Assembly (NCBI RefSeq): GCF_035046485.1
Contig: NC_085138.1
Coordinates: forward strand, 28,731,047 to 28,795,046
Length of the DNA stretch: 64,000 bases
Source of the DNA: Aedes albopictus
Taxonomy: Eukaryota > Arthropoda > Insecta > Diptera > Culicidae
Direction: 5' to 3'
A program made the position numbers and the translations under genes. The notes under the pieces are model-generated. The model saw only the letters and a program-made list of their open reading frames with translations. It was not told the DNA's origin and searched no databases. This document shows, piece after piece, positions 52,254 through 64,000 of this stretch (position 1 is the stretch's first letter; every line of letters starts with the position of its first letter).

Positions 52254-53544
52254 ATAGCAGTGTGGCAGCGAGGACATCATCGGGACCAGTGGATACGGAG
52301 ATCGGGAGTTCGATTCCAAGTAGCGGCAAGTACTTTAATGATTCAATTTCAAACGCGATATTTCCAGTTCCACATGTATTGCGTCACGGTATCCATAACC
52401 TAATTATATTTAATCGATTAATTTGCAGATGCCGTATAACTATTATTTATCAACTGCGAAAAGGCTGAAAAAGCGTCTTTTCAAGATGTTATTCAGTTAG
52501 TGGTTACATAGGAGCCGAGAAAAGAGCTATGACTTCGTGGCATAGAAGCTGCTCGCACAGCATATACGTGTGGATTAAGTTCGCCAGATTAATTGGTATA
52601 GGGCTTGCATAGAAGCTTTTGTCCATATGTACAACACAGTAACTCAGCATCAAGCCGCATTGAGGACGCTTTGTTGACGTTAACATTCACAATAAATGTT
52701 AGTTGGGATGTGCCGTTCACTTCTTTTTCAACTGTGAAATTTATTAAGTTTGTCAAAATATGTTTGCTTATTATGGATTATATCAAACATAAACCGGAAG
52801 TGACGTATATGATGAGGCATTATTGAACGCACACAGCGCACTACACCCAGTACTGAAGAAAAGTGTCGCTAGTCAAAACGTTGCTTTTCGATTTGGTGCT
52901 GGCGCCATAATATAGGAGAGACTCACTAACAAACTAAATTCTTCCACGTATCACTATGATAGGTCTACCGAAAATGCAAAACGCCGGTAATTCGAGAATC
53001 AGTTGCCTTTGTAGAAACAGCTAGCAAAAGTATTGAAAGGAGTTGGTCCGGTCCCACCATTTCTCATTACCTTATGAGTGGCGTCAAGGGCAAAGTGCGA
53101 GCGTTCGCTATTGGGGATTTAAGTAGAAATCTAACCACAATGTTGTAATTTCATGTGTTTTTCCATAAAAGTTTGAAGAAAGGCCGACTAAACCTGACTC
53201 ACTAACGATTCGTGTCGCCCTGAAAACAAATAAATTCAGTAGCCTAAGATCATAGGATCCTCACTATGAGTCTCACTAATGCTGTAGATATTGCTTATAG
53301 ATAAAATGAATTTATCTAGGTTCTTTCGCGCCATCTTCGTTCTGAAAAACCCTAATTAATCCACCTGGCGGTGATGGCGCCTTTCTCGTGCCTTCGAAAA
53401 CACATTTCAACTAAGCTCAAGTGACATGTTGATGAATATCGCACTTTCATACGTTAAACAAAAATCCATTACATGGCACCAGAAATCATATCGTTTATGT
53501 AGCTTTGATGTTTGAGTCTCAAACTCTTAAGGACATATATGAGC
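52254..53544. other. Unassigned, no gene
   Basis: No recognisable coding or repeat structure was found beyond short ORFs without domains. Confidence 0.4.
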
Positions 53545-54870
53545 GAATCTAGAGCCGCCATCTTGGATTTTCAATCGCCATATTGGATATTCTAGTCACC
53601 ATTTTTTGGAGTCCACAATTCGTTCCTATATCAAATAAACCCATATGACATGGATTTAGAGCTTAAAACGCCATTAAACAGCCACCATCTTGAATTTGGA
53701 GCCGCCACCTTGGTGTTTGGGCCACCATTTTGTATATTGCGGTCGCCATTTTTGGACTTCAGACATCTTCCCTATACCAAATATACCCATATTACATGCA
53801 TTTAGGTTCTAAAACTGCTTTAAACAGACACCGTCTTGAATTTGAAGCCACCATTTTGGATTTTAGATCGCCCTCTTGTGGTCGCCATTTTTGTACTCCG
53901 GATATCTTCCTTATACAAAATATACCCATTTTTCATAGTTTTAGAGCCTAAAACTCCATTAAACAGCCGCCATCTTGAATTTTACACCGCCATATTGGAT
54001 ATTCACATCGCCATTTTTGGACTTCAGACATTTTCCCCAACAAAATATGCCCTTATTTAGGGCCTAAAACTCCTTTAAACAGCCGTCATCTTGAAATTGG
54101 AGCCGCTATCTTGGATTTTGACCCGCCATCTTGGATACTAAGGTCGCCATTTTTGGACTCTAGGCATCTTGCCCATGCAAAATAAACCCATATTGCATGG
54201 TTTGAGGGCCTAAAACTCCATGAAACAGCAGCCATCTTGAATTTGTAGCAGCCATCTTGGTTTTAAGCCCACCATCTTGGATATTCAGGTCGCCATTTTT
54301 GGACTCCAAACATCTTCATTATACCAAATATACCCTTATTGCATGGTTTAGGGCCAAAAACTCTGTTATGCAGCCGCCATCTTGAAATTGTAGCAGCCAT
54401 CTTGGATTTTAATCACCACCTTGGATATTTTGGTCGCCATTTTTGGACTCTAGACATCTTCCATATACAAAATATACCCTTATTGACCTAAAACTTGGTT
54501 ATACAGCCGCCATCTTGAATTTGGAACCGCCATCTTGGATTTTAGACCGCCATATTGGATTTTCAGGCAGCCATTTTTGGACTCCGGACATCTTCCCCAT
54601 ACAAAATATACCCATATTACATGATTTTAGTGCCTAAAACTCCATTGAACAGCCGCCATCTTGAATTCGGTGCCACCATCTTGAATTTTAGCCCACCATC
54701 TTGGATATTCAGATCGCCATTTATGAACTTCAGACATCTTCCCCATACAAAATATACCCATATTGCATGGTTTATGGCTTAAAACTCCATTATACAGCCG
54801 CCATCTTAAATTTGGAGCCGCCATTTTGGATTTTAGACCGCCATCTTGAATTTTGGACCGACAACGTAGA
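53545..54870 (+). repeat. Diverged tandem array built on CCGCCATCTTGGAT
   Basis: About eight or nine units of roughly 140-170 bp. Each contains two to four CCGCCATCTTGGATTTT words, TCGCCATTTTTGGACTCC, ACATCTTCCCCATACAAAAT, ATACCCATATTGCATG and GCCTAAAACTCC. Units differ by substitutions and small deletions. Open frames on both strands (e.g. 54701-55120) are by-products. Confidence 0.9.
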
Positions 54871-54879
54871 ATTTTCGGT

Positions 54880-57550
54880 CTCCTGTGTTGATATCCACAC
54901 AAAATTTGTCAACCATGCTGAAGGTTACAAAAATCGCCGCAGTTTGATGTCAGGGTGGCCACACAAAATCAAAAATGAAATTCCCGCATTTTTCCCGACT
55001 TTTTCCCGCATTGATTTTAATTTTCCCGACTTTTCTTTATATGCTTTTGGAGCTTCCAAAACATCTCAAAATCCAAACCAAAGTGTTAATGTCATACTGG
55101 GACAGTTACGAAGACGTTAAAAACATATCAAAACAATTCTACATGTAACATATGATTGAAGTTTGCTTTTTATTCCACAGGTCCCATATTTGAATTTATT
55201 TGTATCGGAATTCTCAAAAGATTTTTTTGTGAACCCCTCAACCCTTGTAGGATGTTGGGGTTAATATGACCCAGACAGGCTCGCTGAACGTGCTCTACAC
55301 CACCGTGGAGCACCTAGCCTAACATCTTAGAAAAGTTAAGAAAAACATTACATACAAAACAAAACATTCCAGTTACAAATCTGGACAGACAAATGAAGCA
55401 CTCTCTGTGAATTCCTTATAGCGATATGTTTTCGCTATTACGGAAATTCTGAAGATGTGAATCATGGAACTCTTGATGTAATTCTAATATAGGTAGTTCC
55501 ATTAGAATTATTGGATTATGGTGAAACTCTTCGAGGAATTCTGGAAGAAGTTGAGTGCAAAAAACCGAATAAATGTATGTGATATTTTTTTCAAACACTC
55601 TGCTGATAAATCAGGAAGCCTATTGAATAATTAAGTTTACACATAATTTATCAGGAAATGAAATTCCGTAAGAGTTACAGAGTCATATGCAAGCCATTAG
55701 ACTAAAAAATAGTCAAAATCCATTAACTTATACATAGTTTAATGTTTTGAATATAGGAAGAGTTTTTGAGGTCTCCCTGGAGATTTATATAGCAACACTA
55801 TGTGAAAATCTCTGAACCAGCTTCTGGAAAAAAGAAAATGCACTCAGAGACATTTTCGTTGGAGCTTCTTGAGTGATTTAGGTGGAGTAATTTTCCTCAG
55901 AACAGTTTGAAATATCTGGGGATTTTTTTTTTCCTAAACAATTTGTAGCTGAATTTGTGGAGAAATCCTCAATCCCTGATAAACAAAAGTTTGACTTAAT
56001 TTCTAATCTTAGTTTTAAAGAACTTTCTTGGAAACTCGCGAGTAATTTTTAGTGGAAACTGATGAGAAGTCGGTACATTTTTCAAAAAAAAAATAAATAA
56101 ATTAAAGCGCAAAATCCAAAAATGTATCCAACTATTTATCAAATTGCTCTATGAGTTTAAAATTAATCTTGTACAGCCATTATAAAATTGCATTCAGAGC
56201 ATTGGATTAGCCTTCCATTTAAAGCTGAAAGAAATCAAGAAATGGGCTTAAAATTCTTCCAATACTGGCGTTCTTCTGTCTTTTGAGCTTATAGATTTCA
56301 GTAACAGTTCTCGCCAGAAAATCCTACAGAATTGCTTCGATACATAGTTTCAAGAAAGACATAAAGCAATTCTTTAAATTCGCATTGGGTAATAGGTAAA
56401 AACCTCTACACTTCTGTTTAAAAAATTCATACGAGCAACTTTTCAGATTTTCCGATGATAATATGAGCAATTCCTTCAGCAGTTTTTCTTGAAATTTTGC
56501 GAGTAATACTTTGAATGGTTCCATGAAAAATCTAAAGAATCCAGTCTTCCATTTGCTTCCATTGTTATGTCTATAATTGCAAAGATAATATCTTTAAGTA
56601 AACTAAGATGATCAATTTATAGATATGGTGGTTCAAAAAATCAAGATTTATAAAAACTAAAAATGAACAAAAAATCATTACTTTTGAACCAGTTGACCGA
56701 TTTATTATTATTTGTTTGAACGATATTGTCGTTTTCAGGAAAAATCGCTGAGAGGGCCAAACTGTATTTAGAAAATTCAGAAAACTCGGCGTAACATATC
56801 AAATAGCAGAGATGTATATTTTTTAGTTTTTGGGATACATTTTTTTTTGTATCCTCATAAAAATATGCATTGTATTGCTTATTTGAGTTATTTCTGATTT
56901 TGATATCCATAGTTTTATGAGGATCCAAAATATCATCAAATTCAAAAAAAAGTCTTTTATGGAAAAATTGGTCACCCTAATGACGAAAAGGAAAAATACT
57001 CGTCTAATTATTTTCGATAATCTACAAACACACTCATTTTCACGACAATCTGAGTAGTACTATATCGATTTTCTATGGAATGGTTGTATTATAACAATAA
57101 AAAATCCACCTAAAATTATCCGCAACGACTGAATTCCTAATGCCTTTAGTAATTTTCCAAAAGAATTGAAAATGTCGCGTCGCTATCGAATATTCTTACT
57201 ATGATGGCTTCTGTGATTGCAGAGAGCTTTTCTGTAAACTTATTCAGAGATTTCACTAGAAATACCGTTAAAAATTCCTACAAACCAATAATTTTAGGAA
57301 GTCCTTCATTAACGAATTCAGGGAATATTTAAAAAATCCTGTTTTTTACATTAATTGAAACTTGGCCCAAAACTTATCCACATTGGCAAAATTCCACAAA
57401 CCGTACCAGCAGGAACTACTACGGAAACAATCTTATTTCATAGTTTAGTCAGAGAATCTTCTTCAAAGTTCACCAAATTTGTTATGTAAGATATACCCAG
57501 TTATATCATAGACCTAATACTAAGACATAAATGTCAGGAACAAATTCTGT
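54880..57550. other. AT-rich unassigned DNA
   Basis: Scattered GAATTCTGGA-like words (55.42-55.56 kb) recall the decayed GAATTCC repeat. AT content is high with frequent homopolymers. No supportable gene or RNA. Confidence 0.45.
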
Positions 57551-57554
57551 TCGA

Positions 57555-57705
57555 TTTCTGACGCCAGTTTTTCCCCCATGTTTCCCCCAGTAAAATCGCC
57601 CAATACTGGTTTTCTTAATGCGACGCTTTCAATGTCAGTTGGCTCCGCCCGTTTTCATCAAAGCAAGACTGATTTCGCCAATTTAGTGACCATGACAACG
57701 AGAAA
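57555..57705 (+). repeat. Left member of a distant inverted pair
   Basis: CCAGTTTTTCCCCCATG, CGCCCAATACTGGT, GCTTTCAATGTCAGTT, GGCTCCGCCC and CAAGACTGA match, inverted, 62870-63005. The pair brackets all the nested elements between them. Confidence 0.75.
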
Positions 57706-57724
57706 GATTGCCCAATGACGCAGT

Positions 57725-57890
57725 GTCAACTGATAGATTGATTTTTATACATATTTAGCAACACCATATCTTCAAGCGTTGATAACCGTGTGGGTTAAAC
57801 AAGAGCTTAGTGATCTCGACGTTTATGGTTCGATTCCAGTCTGCATAGTTGTACAATTTTTTTTGCACGGATCATTTTGATAAGTTGTCT
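57725..57890 (+). mobile_element. tRNA-derived SINE-like sequence, diverged copy
   Basis: A-box TAACCGTGTGG (57783-57793) and B-box GGTTCGATTCC (57827-57837) are spaced 44 bases, as in the 5.1-kb module, followed by CAGTCTGCATAG and a T8 run (about 57862). Similarity to 5075-5215 extends before and after the boxes (TTTAGCAACA, CTTCAAGCGT). No TIRs are evident here. Confidence 0.65.
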
Positions 57891-57940
57891 TCTCCTTATG
57901 GAATTCATAGACATAGGTAGACGATTTATGATATTTTTTT

Positions 57941-58258
57941 TTAAATTTTGGATGTACTCCGATAATTTACTTCGCTAATTGTAACATAGGGACCACGGCT
58001 AGCGACGGTAATGGACGGATATACGCAGATTTTTTTGATTAGAAAATGAAATGTCATTCCCCCTGGAACAGCCACACATGCCTGCTGGTTCCCGTTGGCC
58101 GAGTACCGGTCCAAACCCACCGATCCCGAGCTGCCTCGGCGGAAAGATTCCAACCACAACGTAGTGTGGGTTAAGCCGTAAGGGCCAATGTTAACAAGAA
58201 AAGTCTGCAGCGCAATAAAAGCACCAATAAAAATGTCAAATCGACACTCACACACCAC
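57941..58258 (-). other. 105-codon open frame, unassigned
   Basis: An uninterrupted minus-strand frame starting MVCECRFDIFIGAF, with a composed-looking middle (SVGLDRYSANGNQQACVAVP). It lies among transposon ends and stops at the border of the TAA-flanked element. I do not recognise it; a retroelement scrap is the likeliest explanation. Confidence 0.25.
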
Positions 58259-59618
58259 ACTAAGGGCCGATTTCTTCAGCTACCCGGGTTAACGACGTAA
58301 GCCTGGTTTATCTTAAACCACACTTAAAGTTAAGCCAAATTCTTAAGCCAGGTTTAAATATTTGCATTTCTTCACACCGGCTTAGCAAATGAAGGCGACG
58401 GCTTACGCTAAGCCAAACTTAACGAAATTTCCCATATCATTCCAGTGACTTTCCAATGGAAACGTCATTTTAAGCCGCCGATATTTTGAAATGCCCGTTA
58501 TATGCAGTATGAAGTAACAACAACAAAGCATCCGCTGAAATATTAGCAGGAAGAGCGGAATCGCTCGGTAATTTTTTCGCAAAAGGAAATCAACAATAAT
58601 TTGTTTAACTAAGCATATTTTTGGAAACGACGTATCTAACTATTTTGATGTATATAATTTTGCTGATAGATACACAGTGTTGATATATGAGAAAACCAAA
58701 CGACGTATCTAGCCTAAATCCAAAGTAACAGATACACCAAACTGGCACCACACAAGCTATACCCCTGGTGATGTAAAGCACGAAAAACTTATGAAAAGTC
58801 TTTTTATATAAAAACTATTTTAGTGAAATGGTCGTCAAAATTGACTCAGATCAGTGAAAAAGTTAGATACGTCGTTTTGAAAAATTATGCTTGGAATAAT
58901 CTCCATTATCGCCTTGTTATATAGTTGCATTTCGATATAGAGTTTTTGAAATTTGTTGATCGTGAGATGCTCCAGACAGAGTCCAGACCATTATTCAAAT
59001 ATGTTTAAAATTTTGAACTGTGTACATTCAATCACAACCACAGCAAAGTTCAAGCTCAACTAGAAACTGAAATACCTTAATAGAAACAGTTTATTCCACT
59101 TTTATTCCATTCGTTGGTAATGTTACGTAAATTACGTAACGCTCTAATGGAAAGGAAAATACGATCGTGCCTTACGGCTCATACAAAAGATTTAGGATTT
59201 TAGTATAAAAATGCGTTAATACATACGATGCACGCTGCCTTGTACGTTTTTTTTTGCAGTGCTGAAAGTGTAATTTCGACCTCAGATTCAATGTCATCGA
59301 ATATCTTCGAAAAAGGCAATTAATATTCATTATTATTAATTATAAATTAATTATGATTCAAAATACAACCGAAATCACGAAAATTATGATTCATATTGCA
59401 ATTGTTTGGTATAGTACGAAAAACTATAGTCCGTTGTGATACGACAAACATAAATCAAATTTCATAGGGCTGAGTTGCAAATCCACTTGCGTCATTTTTA
59501 GACAGGGGAACTTCCGTATTTTCGGCAGTTTTGTTCTCTTCGTCATGGGAGATTTTTTGAAACCTATTGAACTCAAAGTTGGCCTCAAATCCTTCCAAAG
59601 TCAGCTGAATGACATGTC

Positions 59619-60330
59619 CATTAGAGTGGGTCAACGTTGTATGGAGAAACTTTAAATTTGAACGCATCAACCCGGAACAAAGCTTTTTTGACTCCTTTTT
59701 GCGTCCAAAACAACTGTGCAAAATTTGGGAGCGATTGGTTGCGTCCCCGTATTCCGCATTGTGATTGAAATTTGTATGGAAGTTAGTATGGGAAAACGTA
59801 CTTTTTTGCATTTTACTCATAAGTTGAATTCTTTTGTCTAATATCGTTTAACTAATGACGTTAAAGTATAGCCTAGGATATACCGAAAAACTTTGCCGAA
59901 GACCGCAAAGTGATCCGACGCTTGTGAAAAAAGTTATTCACTTGGTAACTTAGGCCAAAAACTGTGATTTTATTATTGATGTTATTCCTTTACATGTTAA
60001 ATGATAAGCACCACCAGGCAATCTGTGCGTTATAACTTTTTTCACAAGTGTCGGATCACTTTGCGGTCTTCGACAAAGTTTTTCGGCATATCCTAAGCTA
60101 TGCTTCAACGTCATTAGTTAGATAGTTTTAGACGAAAAATTTCAATTTATGAGAAAAATGCAAAAAAGCACGTTTTCCCATACGAAATTCCATACAAACT
60201 TCAATCGCAAAGCGGAATACGGGGACGCAACCAATCGCTCCCAAATTCTGCACAGTTGTTTTGGACGCTAATAGGAATCGAAAAAGCATTGTTCCAAAAA
60301 ATCGACTTTGTTGACCCAGTCTAATGTCCA
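59619..60330. mobile_element. About 710-bp foldback inside the TAA-flanked element
   Basis: CATTAGAGTGGGTCAACG at the left is inverse to GTTGACCCAGTCTAATG at the right. Arms of about 310 bases mirror each other (GCGATTGGTTGCGTCCCCGT, AAACGTACTTTTTTGCATTT, GACCGCAAAGTGATCCGACG) around a spacer of about 80 bases near 59945-60020. The arms differ by substitutions and indels, so it is not recent. Confidence 0.85.
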
Positions 60331-61045
60331 TGTTTCAGGTATTTTGGCCGACAAAAACCCCACATAACGAAGAGAACAAACCTGTCGATAATGTCCAACG
60401 TCACCCGATTAAGTATTCAAAATAAGTCATGTTTAAAAGTACACCACGGGCTAAACGTGCTTTGAAATAAGTTTTTTTGTAAGAAATCAGTATAAAAAGT
60501 TATTAGAATATTTTTTTTTGTTGAGTGTTGTAAGTTTGTTTGTTAAAAAAATTTCTCTTGAACCATAAGAGACAAAAATATATTTATTGTGACCTGAAAT
60601 TATGGAAGGACCAGATTAAAATAAATAGAAACTTCAATACAAATGTACTTTCAACTCAGGATAACAAATTTCCAAAACTATCAACACGGTGCCTTTTTGA
60701 AGACTTTCAATCTTATATGTAAAACTTGATTGTCCCAAAACCCGATGTTGAATATTTTATATTGTCGACGCGCCGGCTGTAGATAACACTAGTTTACAGC
60801 ATTTTTGAACTCGGTAAGCTGATGATCGTTTTTGGTGTAGAATCATGCCCTGAGTTCGAAAACGCGAAGGAAAAAAATTACAGTAGAGTGGAAATTTTTT
60901 CGATTTTCCATACAAGGTTGATGATTTGAAATCGATTTTTGTTCTATTTTTAAGCAAAGTCGCTCACTTCACACACCTCATTCTCCGTAATCAATGTTCC
61001 GATTGAGCTGATTTTTTTACTGTAACTCGCCTACATATGATATGT

Positions 61046-62201
61046 TAAATTAACATTGAGAAAGAATTTTTAGATTGTTTTCTTCTTATTGAAAAAAAAT
61101 CATTTCTTCATATATTTTTGGAAATTTTGCTAAAATTTAAGGAGATCGTCCCTAAAACTCGCCAATACCTTGAATTTCATCAATCTGACGCAGAACCTGT
61201 ATTCAGCTTTCAATTTATGGAGTAAGATTTGAAATTGATTGAACAAAACGCAAGATATTTGAATTTTAGTAAATTCCATATTTTAAAAAATTGTAAAACT
61301 CGATATTGAGCTAAAACTCAAAAACTGCTCTACTTAAAAATTTTTGAAGCGCGGTTTCGATATCAGCACTAAATTTTACTTCAAAAATTTTGGTCGTTAA
61401 CAGAAGTTCACGACTTTCGTTTTATTTTGTAAACTAGTGATAATCATTCTCTTTATCATCGCCTCAATCCGTATCCAAACGTTTTACAATTGTGTTGTTC
61501 CTAAGTGTACATGCTTTATTAAAAATATTTTCTGCTGTTTCAAAAATGTATCCATGAAGTAGGTGAAGAAACCCAAACTCTGCAATTTGCGGCTTAAGCC
61601 TGGCTTAGCGCTGTTAAGCCACCTAAATTAACATTGAGAAAGAATTTTTAGATTGTTTTCTTCTTATTGAAAAAAAATCATTTCTTCATATATTTTTGGA
61701 AATTTTGCTAAAATTTAAGGAGATCGTCCCTAAAACTCGCCAATACCTTGAATTTCATCAATCTGACGCAGAACCTGTATTCAGCTTTCAATTTATGGAG
61801 TAAGATTTGAAATTGATTGAACAAAACGCAAGATATTTGAATTTTAGTAAATTCCATATTTTAAAAAATTGTAAAACTCGATATTGAGCTAAAACTCAAA
61901 AACTGCTCTACTTAAAAATTTTTGAAGCGCGGTTTCGATATCAGCACTAAATTTTACTTCAAAAATTTTGGTCGTTAACAGAAGTTCACGACTTTCGTTT
62001 TATTTTGTAAACTAGTGATAATCATTCTCTTTATCATCGCCTCAATCCGTATCCAAACGTTTTACAATTGTGTTGTTCCTAAGTGTACATGCTTTATTAA
62101 AAATATTTTCTGCTGTTTCAAAAATGTATCCATGAAGTAGGTGAAGAAACCCAAACTCTGCAATTTGCGGCTTAAGCCTGGCTTAGCGCTGTTAAGCCAC
62201 C
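61046..62201 (+). repeat. 578-bp tandem duplication, apparently identical copies
   Basis: 61046-61623 and 61624-62201 start TAAATTAACATTGAGAAAG and end GCGCTGTTAAGCCACC. I saw no difference between them by eye. They lie in the TAAGCC-rich end of the TAA-flanked element. Either a very recent duplication or an assembly artefact. Confidence 0.92.
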
Positions 62202-62367
62202 TCAGAGCACCGCTTAAAATAAGCCACACTTAACGTAAACCGTAGCTTTATTAAACCGGGCTTAGTGGTTAAGCTGAGGTGAAGAAATCGAAAAAAAGTT
62301 AAGCCCGGCTTAAAATTTTGCTAAGCCTGGTTTAAAATTTAAGCCCGGGTGAAGAAATCGGCCCTAA

Positions 62368-62463
62368 GGGCCAATTTCTTCACCTCGGCTTAACCGGTAA
62401 GCCAGGCTTACCCATACAGTTAAACCTGGCTTAACGCTTAAGCCAAAGTGAAGAAATCGCCCC
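62368..62463. mobile_element. 96-bp Tourist-like MITE flanked by TAA
   Basis: Starts GGGCCAATTTCTTCACC, ends GTGAAGAAATCGCCCC, flanked by TAA at 62365-62367 (shared with the neighbouring 4.1-kb element) and 62464-62466. Carries the same TAAGCC words, so it is a minimal relative of the large element. Confidence 0.8.
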
Positions 62464-62869
62464 TAAGAGTTTAATAAATGTTTGAGAATATGAACCATCT
62501 TAGTAGTATGTAGGCCGAGATGCTGGCCATGAGTTCGAAAGCTCTGATGTTACTGAGCTTGCCCCGGGAGTAATTGGGAGCCGCTGAGGCTAAGAAGCAG
62601 CCTTGTAAATTTCGGGATCGACAGTGGTCTAATCATTTTGGGGCAACGGGATTTTCCTCTCGGATAATGTGTTTCACGAGAACTTCCGGGGATAGCGGTA
62701 GATCGGGATTGACCTTTAGAAACCCACTTAAATGTGATGCCTACAGGAAAAAAAAAATAAGAAAACCCGCAGCAGCAAGTTTCTTATAAAAAAAAAAAAC
62801 AAAAGAAGATGAATGTTGTTTTTTCTTCCCTAGAATGTGTCAATAAATAATCGTTTTTTCTTGTTGTCA

Positions 62870-63005
62870 TCATGGTCACTAGATTTGTGGACTCAGTCTT
62901 GCTTCGATAAAGATGGGCGGAGCAAACTGACATTGAAAGCGTGGCGTCAGAAACACCAGTATTGGGCGAACTTACTGGGGGAACGACTGGCGTCACAACA
63001 AATTC
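62870..63005 (-). repeat. Right member of the distant inverted pair
   Basis: The reverse complement of this block matches 57555-57705 (GGGCGGAGCAAACTGACATT, CCAGTATTGGGCG, TTACTGGGGGAACGACTGG). Differences are frequent, so the pair is old. Confidence 0.75.
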
Positions 63006-63164
63006 TCCAGTTTCATATTGATTGTTGGTTATATCGCCAGAATGCCAGTAAATTTCCACCTAAATAGAATTACACTGATAATTCCAGTTGACAGTAGACA
63101 CCCTGCAAATCTACGTGATTCCTCGATAATATTCGAAAACGATTCCTCGGCAATTTGCGTTGTG

Positions 63165-63653
63165 TATTGATGATGATGATGATGATGAGTGAGTACCCAC
63201 CATCAGCGCAAGGATTACCTATGGCTGCAGAGTCATACCGGAAGGGGATGATCTACCTGATGGTTTTTTGTAGCAGGGTAAGCTAAATTTACTATAAACC
63301 TTCGGAAAACAACACGATGGTTGTTATCTCGTGACAAAGTCTGGCCACCCCACGAACATTTGTCCAGAAACCAGTTCATTTAGCTTCCTTAGGCTACCCC
63401 TCCCAGAACCCCAAGTATCATGTAATTTAAATATAATTTATTAGTTGACCAATTACTTGATTTTACCTGATCAGTGCTAAAACAAATCATTATTATATTA
63501 AAGTAAACATCAAGCAAATAACACTGAAACAAATGGTGTATTAGTAGTGAAAAAGTAAAATACAAAAATCAAACAAAACACAAAAAAGTAAACCAAATTT
63601 TGATCTAATAATTCTCCTGCATTTAAATTAAATAACCAAGCTGGTGAATTACG
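63165..63653 (-). mobile_element. 489-bp insertion flanked by 22-bp direct repeats, with a trinucleotide tail
   Basis: A perfect 22-bp repeat, TTCCTCGGCAATTTGCGTTG plus TG, lies at 63143-63164 and 63654-63675. Just inside the left one is (TGA)6-7. Read on the minus strand this is a (TCA)n tail at the 3' end, as many LINEs and SINEs have. Together these indicate a 5'-truncated retroposon inserted in minus orientation. No coding region recognised. Confidence 0.65.
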
Positions 63654-63675
63654 TTCCTCGGCAATTTGCGTTGTG

Positions 63676-64000
63676 GATTCTGCGAAAAATCATTGAATTC
63701 ATTATTGTTTGCAATTTCCTATGGAATTCATAGACCTTTCTGTTATATTGTGGAAATACTACGGAGAAGTATTTCTTTCCATTTCTGCTTAAATCATTAA
63801 GAAAGTTTTTCTATCAAAAATTCTTTTTCTTTGCGATATTTCTTACATTTTAAGGGTTTAGTTTTTTCAAACTAGTTGGAATCATATTTTTAAAAATTTG
63901 ATTTATAATATCCGGACAATATAAAGCTGTCATCCGGATAATATCTACCAAACAAGAAATCACAAACTGTGCAGCGGACCTGGTGTGATGGTTAAATCTG
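63676..64000. other. No feature seen
   Basis: AT-rich sequence without ORF or repeat structure to the window end. Confidence 0.5.

Larger units (their letters stand above)
58264..62364. mobile_element. 4.1-kb TIR element with TAA target duplication (Harbinger/Tourist-like)
   Basis: Ends GGGCCGATTTCTTCA (58264) and TGAAGAAATCGGCCC (to 62364), flanked by TAA at 58261-58263 and 62365-62367. A 3-bp TAA duplication fits PIF/Harbinger-type elements (inference). The outer 150-200 bases on both sides carry many TAAGCC / GGCTTA words (CTTAAGCCAGGTTTAAA, AAACCGGGCTTAG), like subterminal binding sites. No transposase frame exists; the interior holds a foldback (59619-60330) and a 578-bp tandem duplication (61046-62201). 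It is either one composite non-autonomous element or several inserted side by side. Confidence 0.7.

Overview
The window looks like a mosquito nuclear genome, most likely an Aedes-type culicine. The reasons are the density of AT-rich transposon debris, mosquito-style R1, Ty1/copia and gypsy remnants, hundreds of bases of foldback MITEs, and one recognisable insect gene with a 61-base intron. This species call is inference; no marker gene fixes it.

Only two protein-coding genes can be supported, both on the minus strand and side by side at 44.5-48.4 kb. The first is a mitochondrial PPR protein of the LRPPRC / bicoid stability factor type. Its first two coding exons (about 964 residues) are intact, but it runs into a 500-N assembly gap and its C-terminus is missing. 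The second, about 530 bases upstream, is a two-exon gene that simple ORF calling misses. It encodes a predicted 59-residue protein with an acidic middle and an arginine/serine-rich tail, and has clean splice sites, an in-frame stop before the ATG and a polyadenylation signal.

Everything else is repeat or unassigned DNA. 0-5.6 kb: a LINE scrap and an 843-bp foldback element carrying mirror-image tRNA-like modules. 5.7-14.4 kb: a huge 24-bp minisatellite (EcoRI site in nearly every unit, all six frames open), split by a short 89-96 bp tandem repeat. 14.7-18.6 kb: a decayed Ty1/copia pol followed by a decayed R1-clade LINE, then a 402-bp foldback element with a 9-bp target duplication. 19.2-22.5 kb: unique-looking DNA with one weak first-exon candidate. 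22.5-26.7 kb: a diffuse repeat built on TTTCAGGGG. 26.9-35.2 kb: about sixteen copies of one palindromic MITE, often end to end, and an 11-bp satellite (29.8-31.9 kb) interrupted by a MITE. 35.2-37.7 kb: a decayed GAATTCC repeat that may be the ancestor of the 24-bp array. 38.5-43.2 kb: nested MITEs (four exact 7-bp target duplications among the two related families here, five in the window) and LINE tails. 49-50 kb: an internally deleted gypsy element. 51-55 kb: further tandem and inverted repeats. 57.5-63.7 kb: a nested structure containing a 4.1-kb TAA-flanked TIR element and a 578-bp tandem duplication.

All coordinates and identities were read by eye; no search or alignment was run. Very long open frames in the 5.7-14.4 kb array are artefacts of a repeat whose period is a multiple of three.
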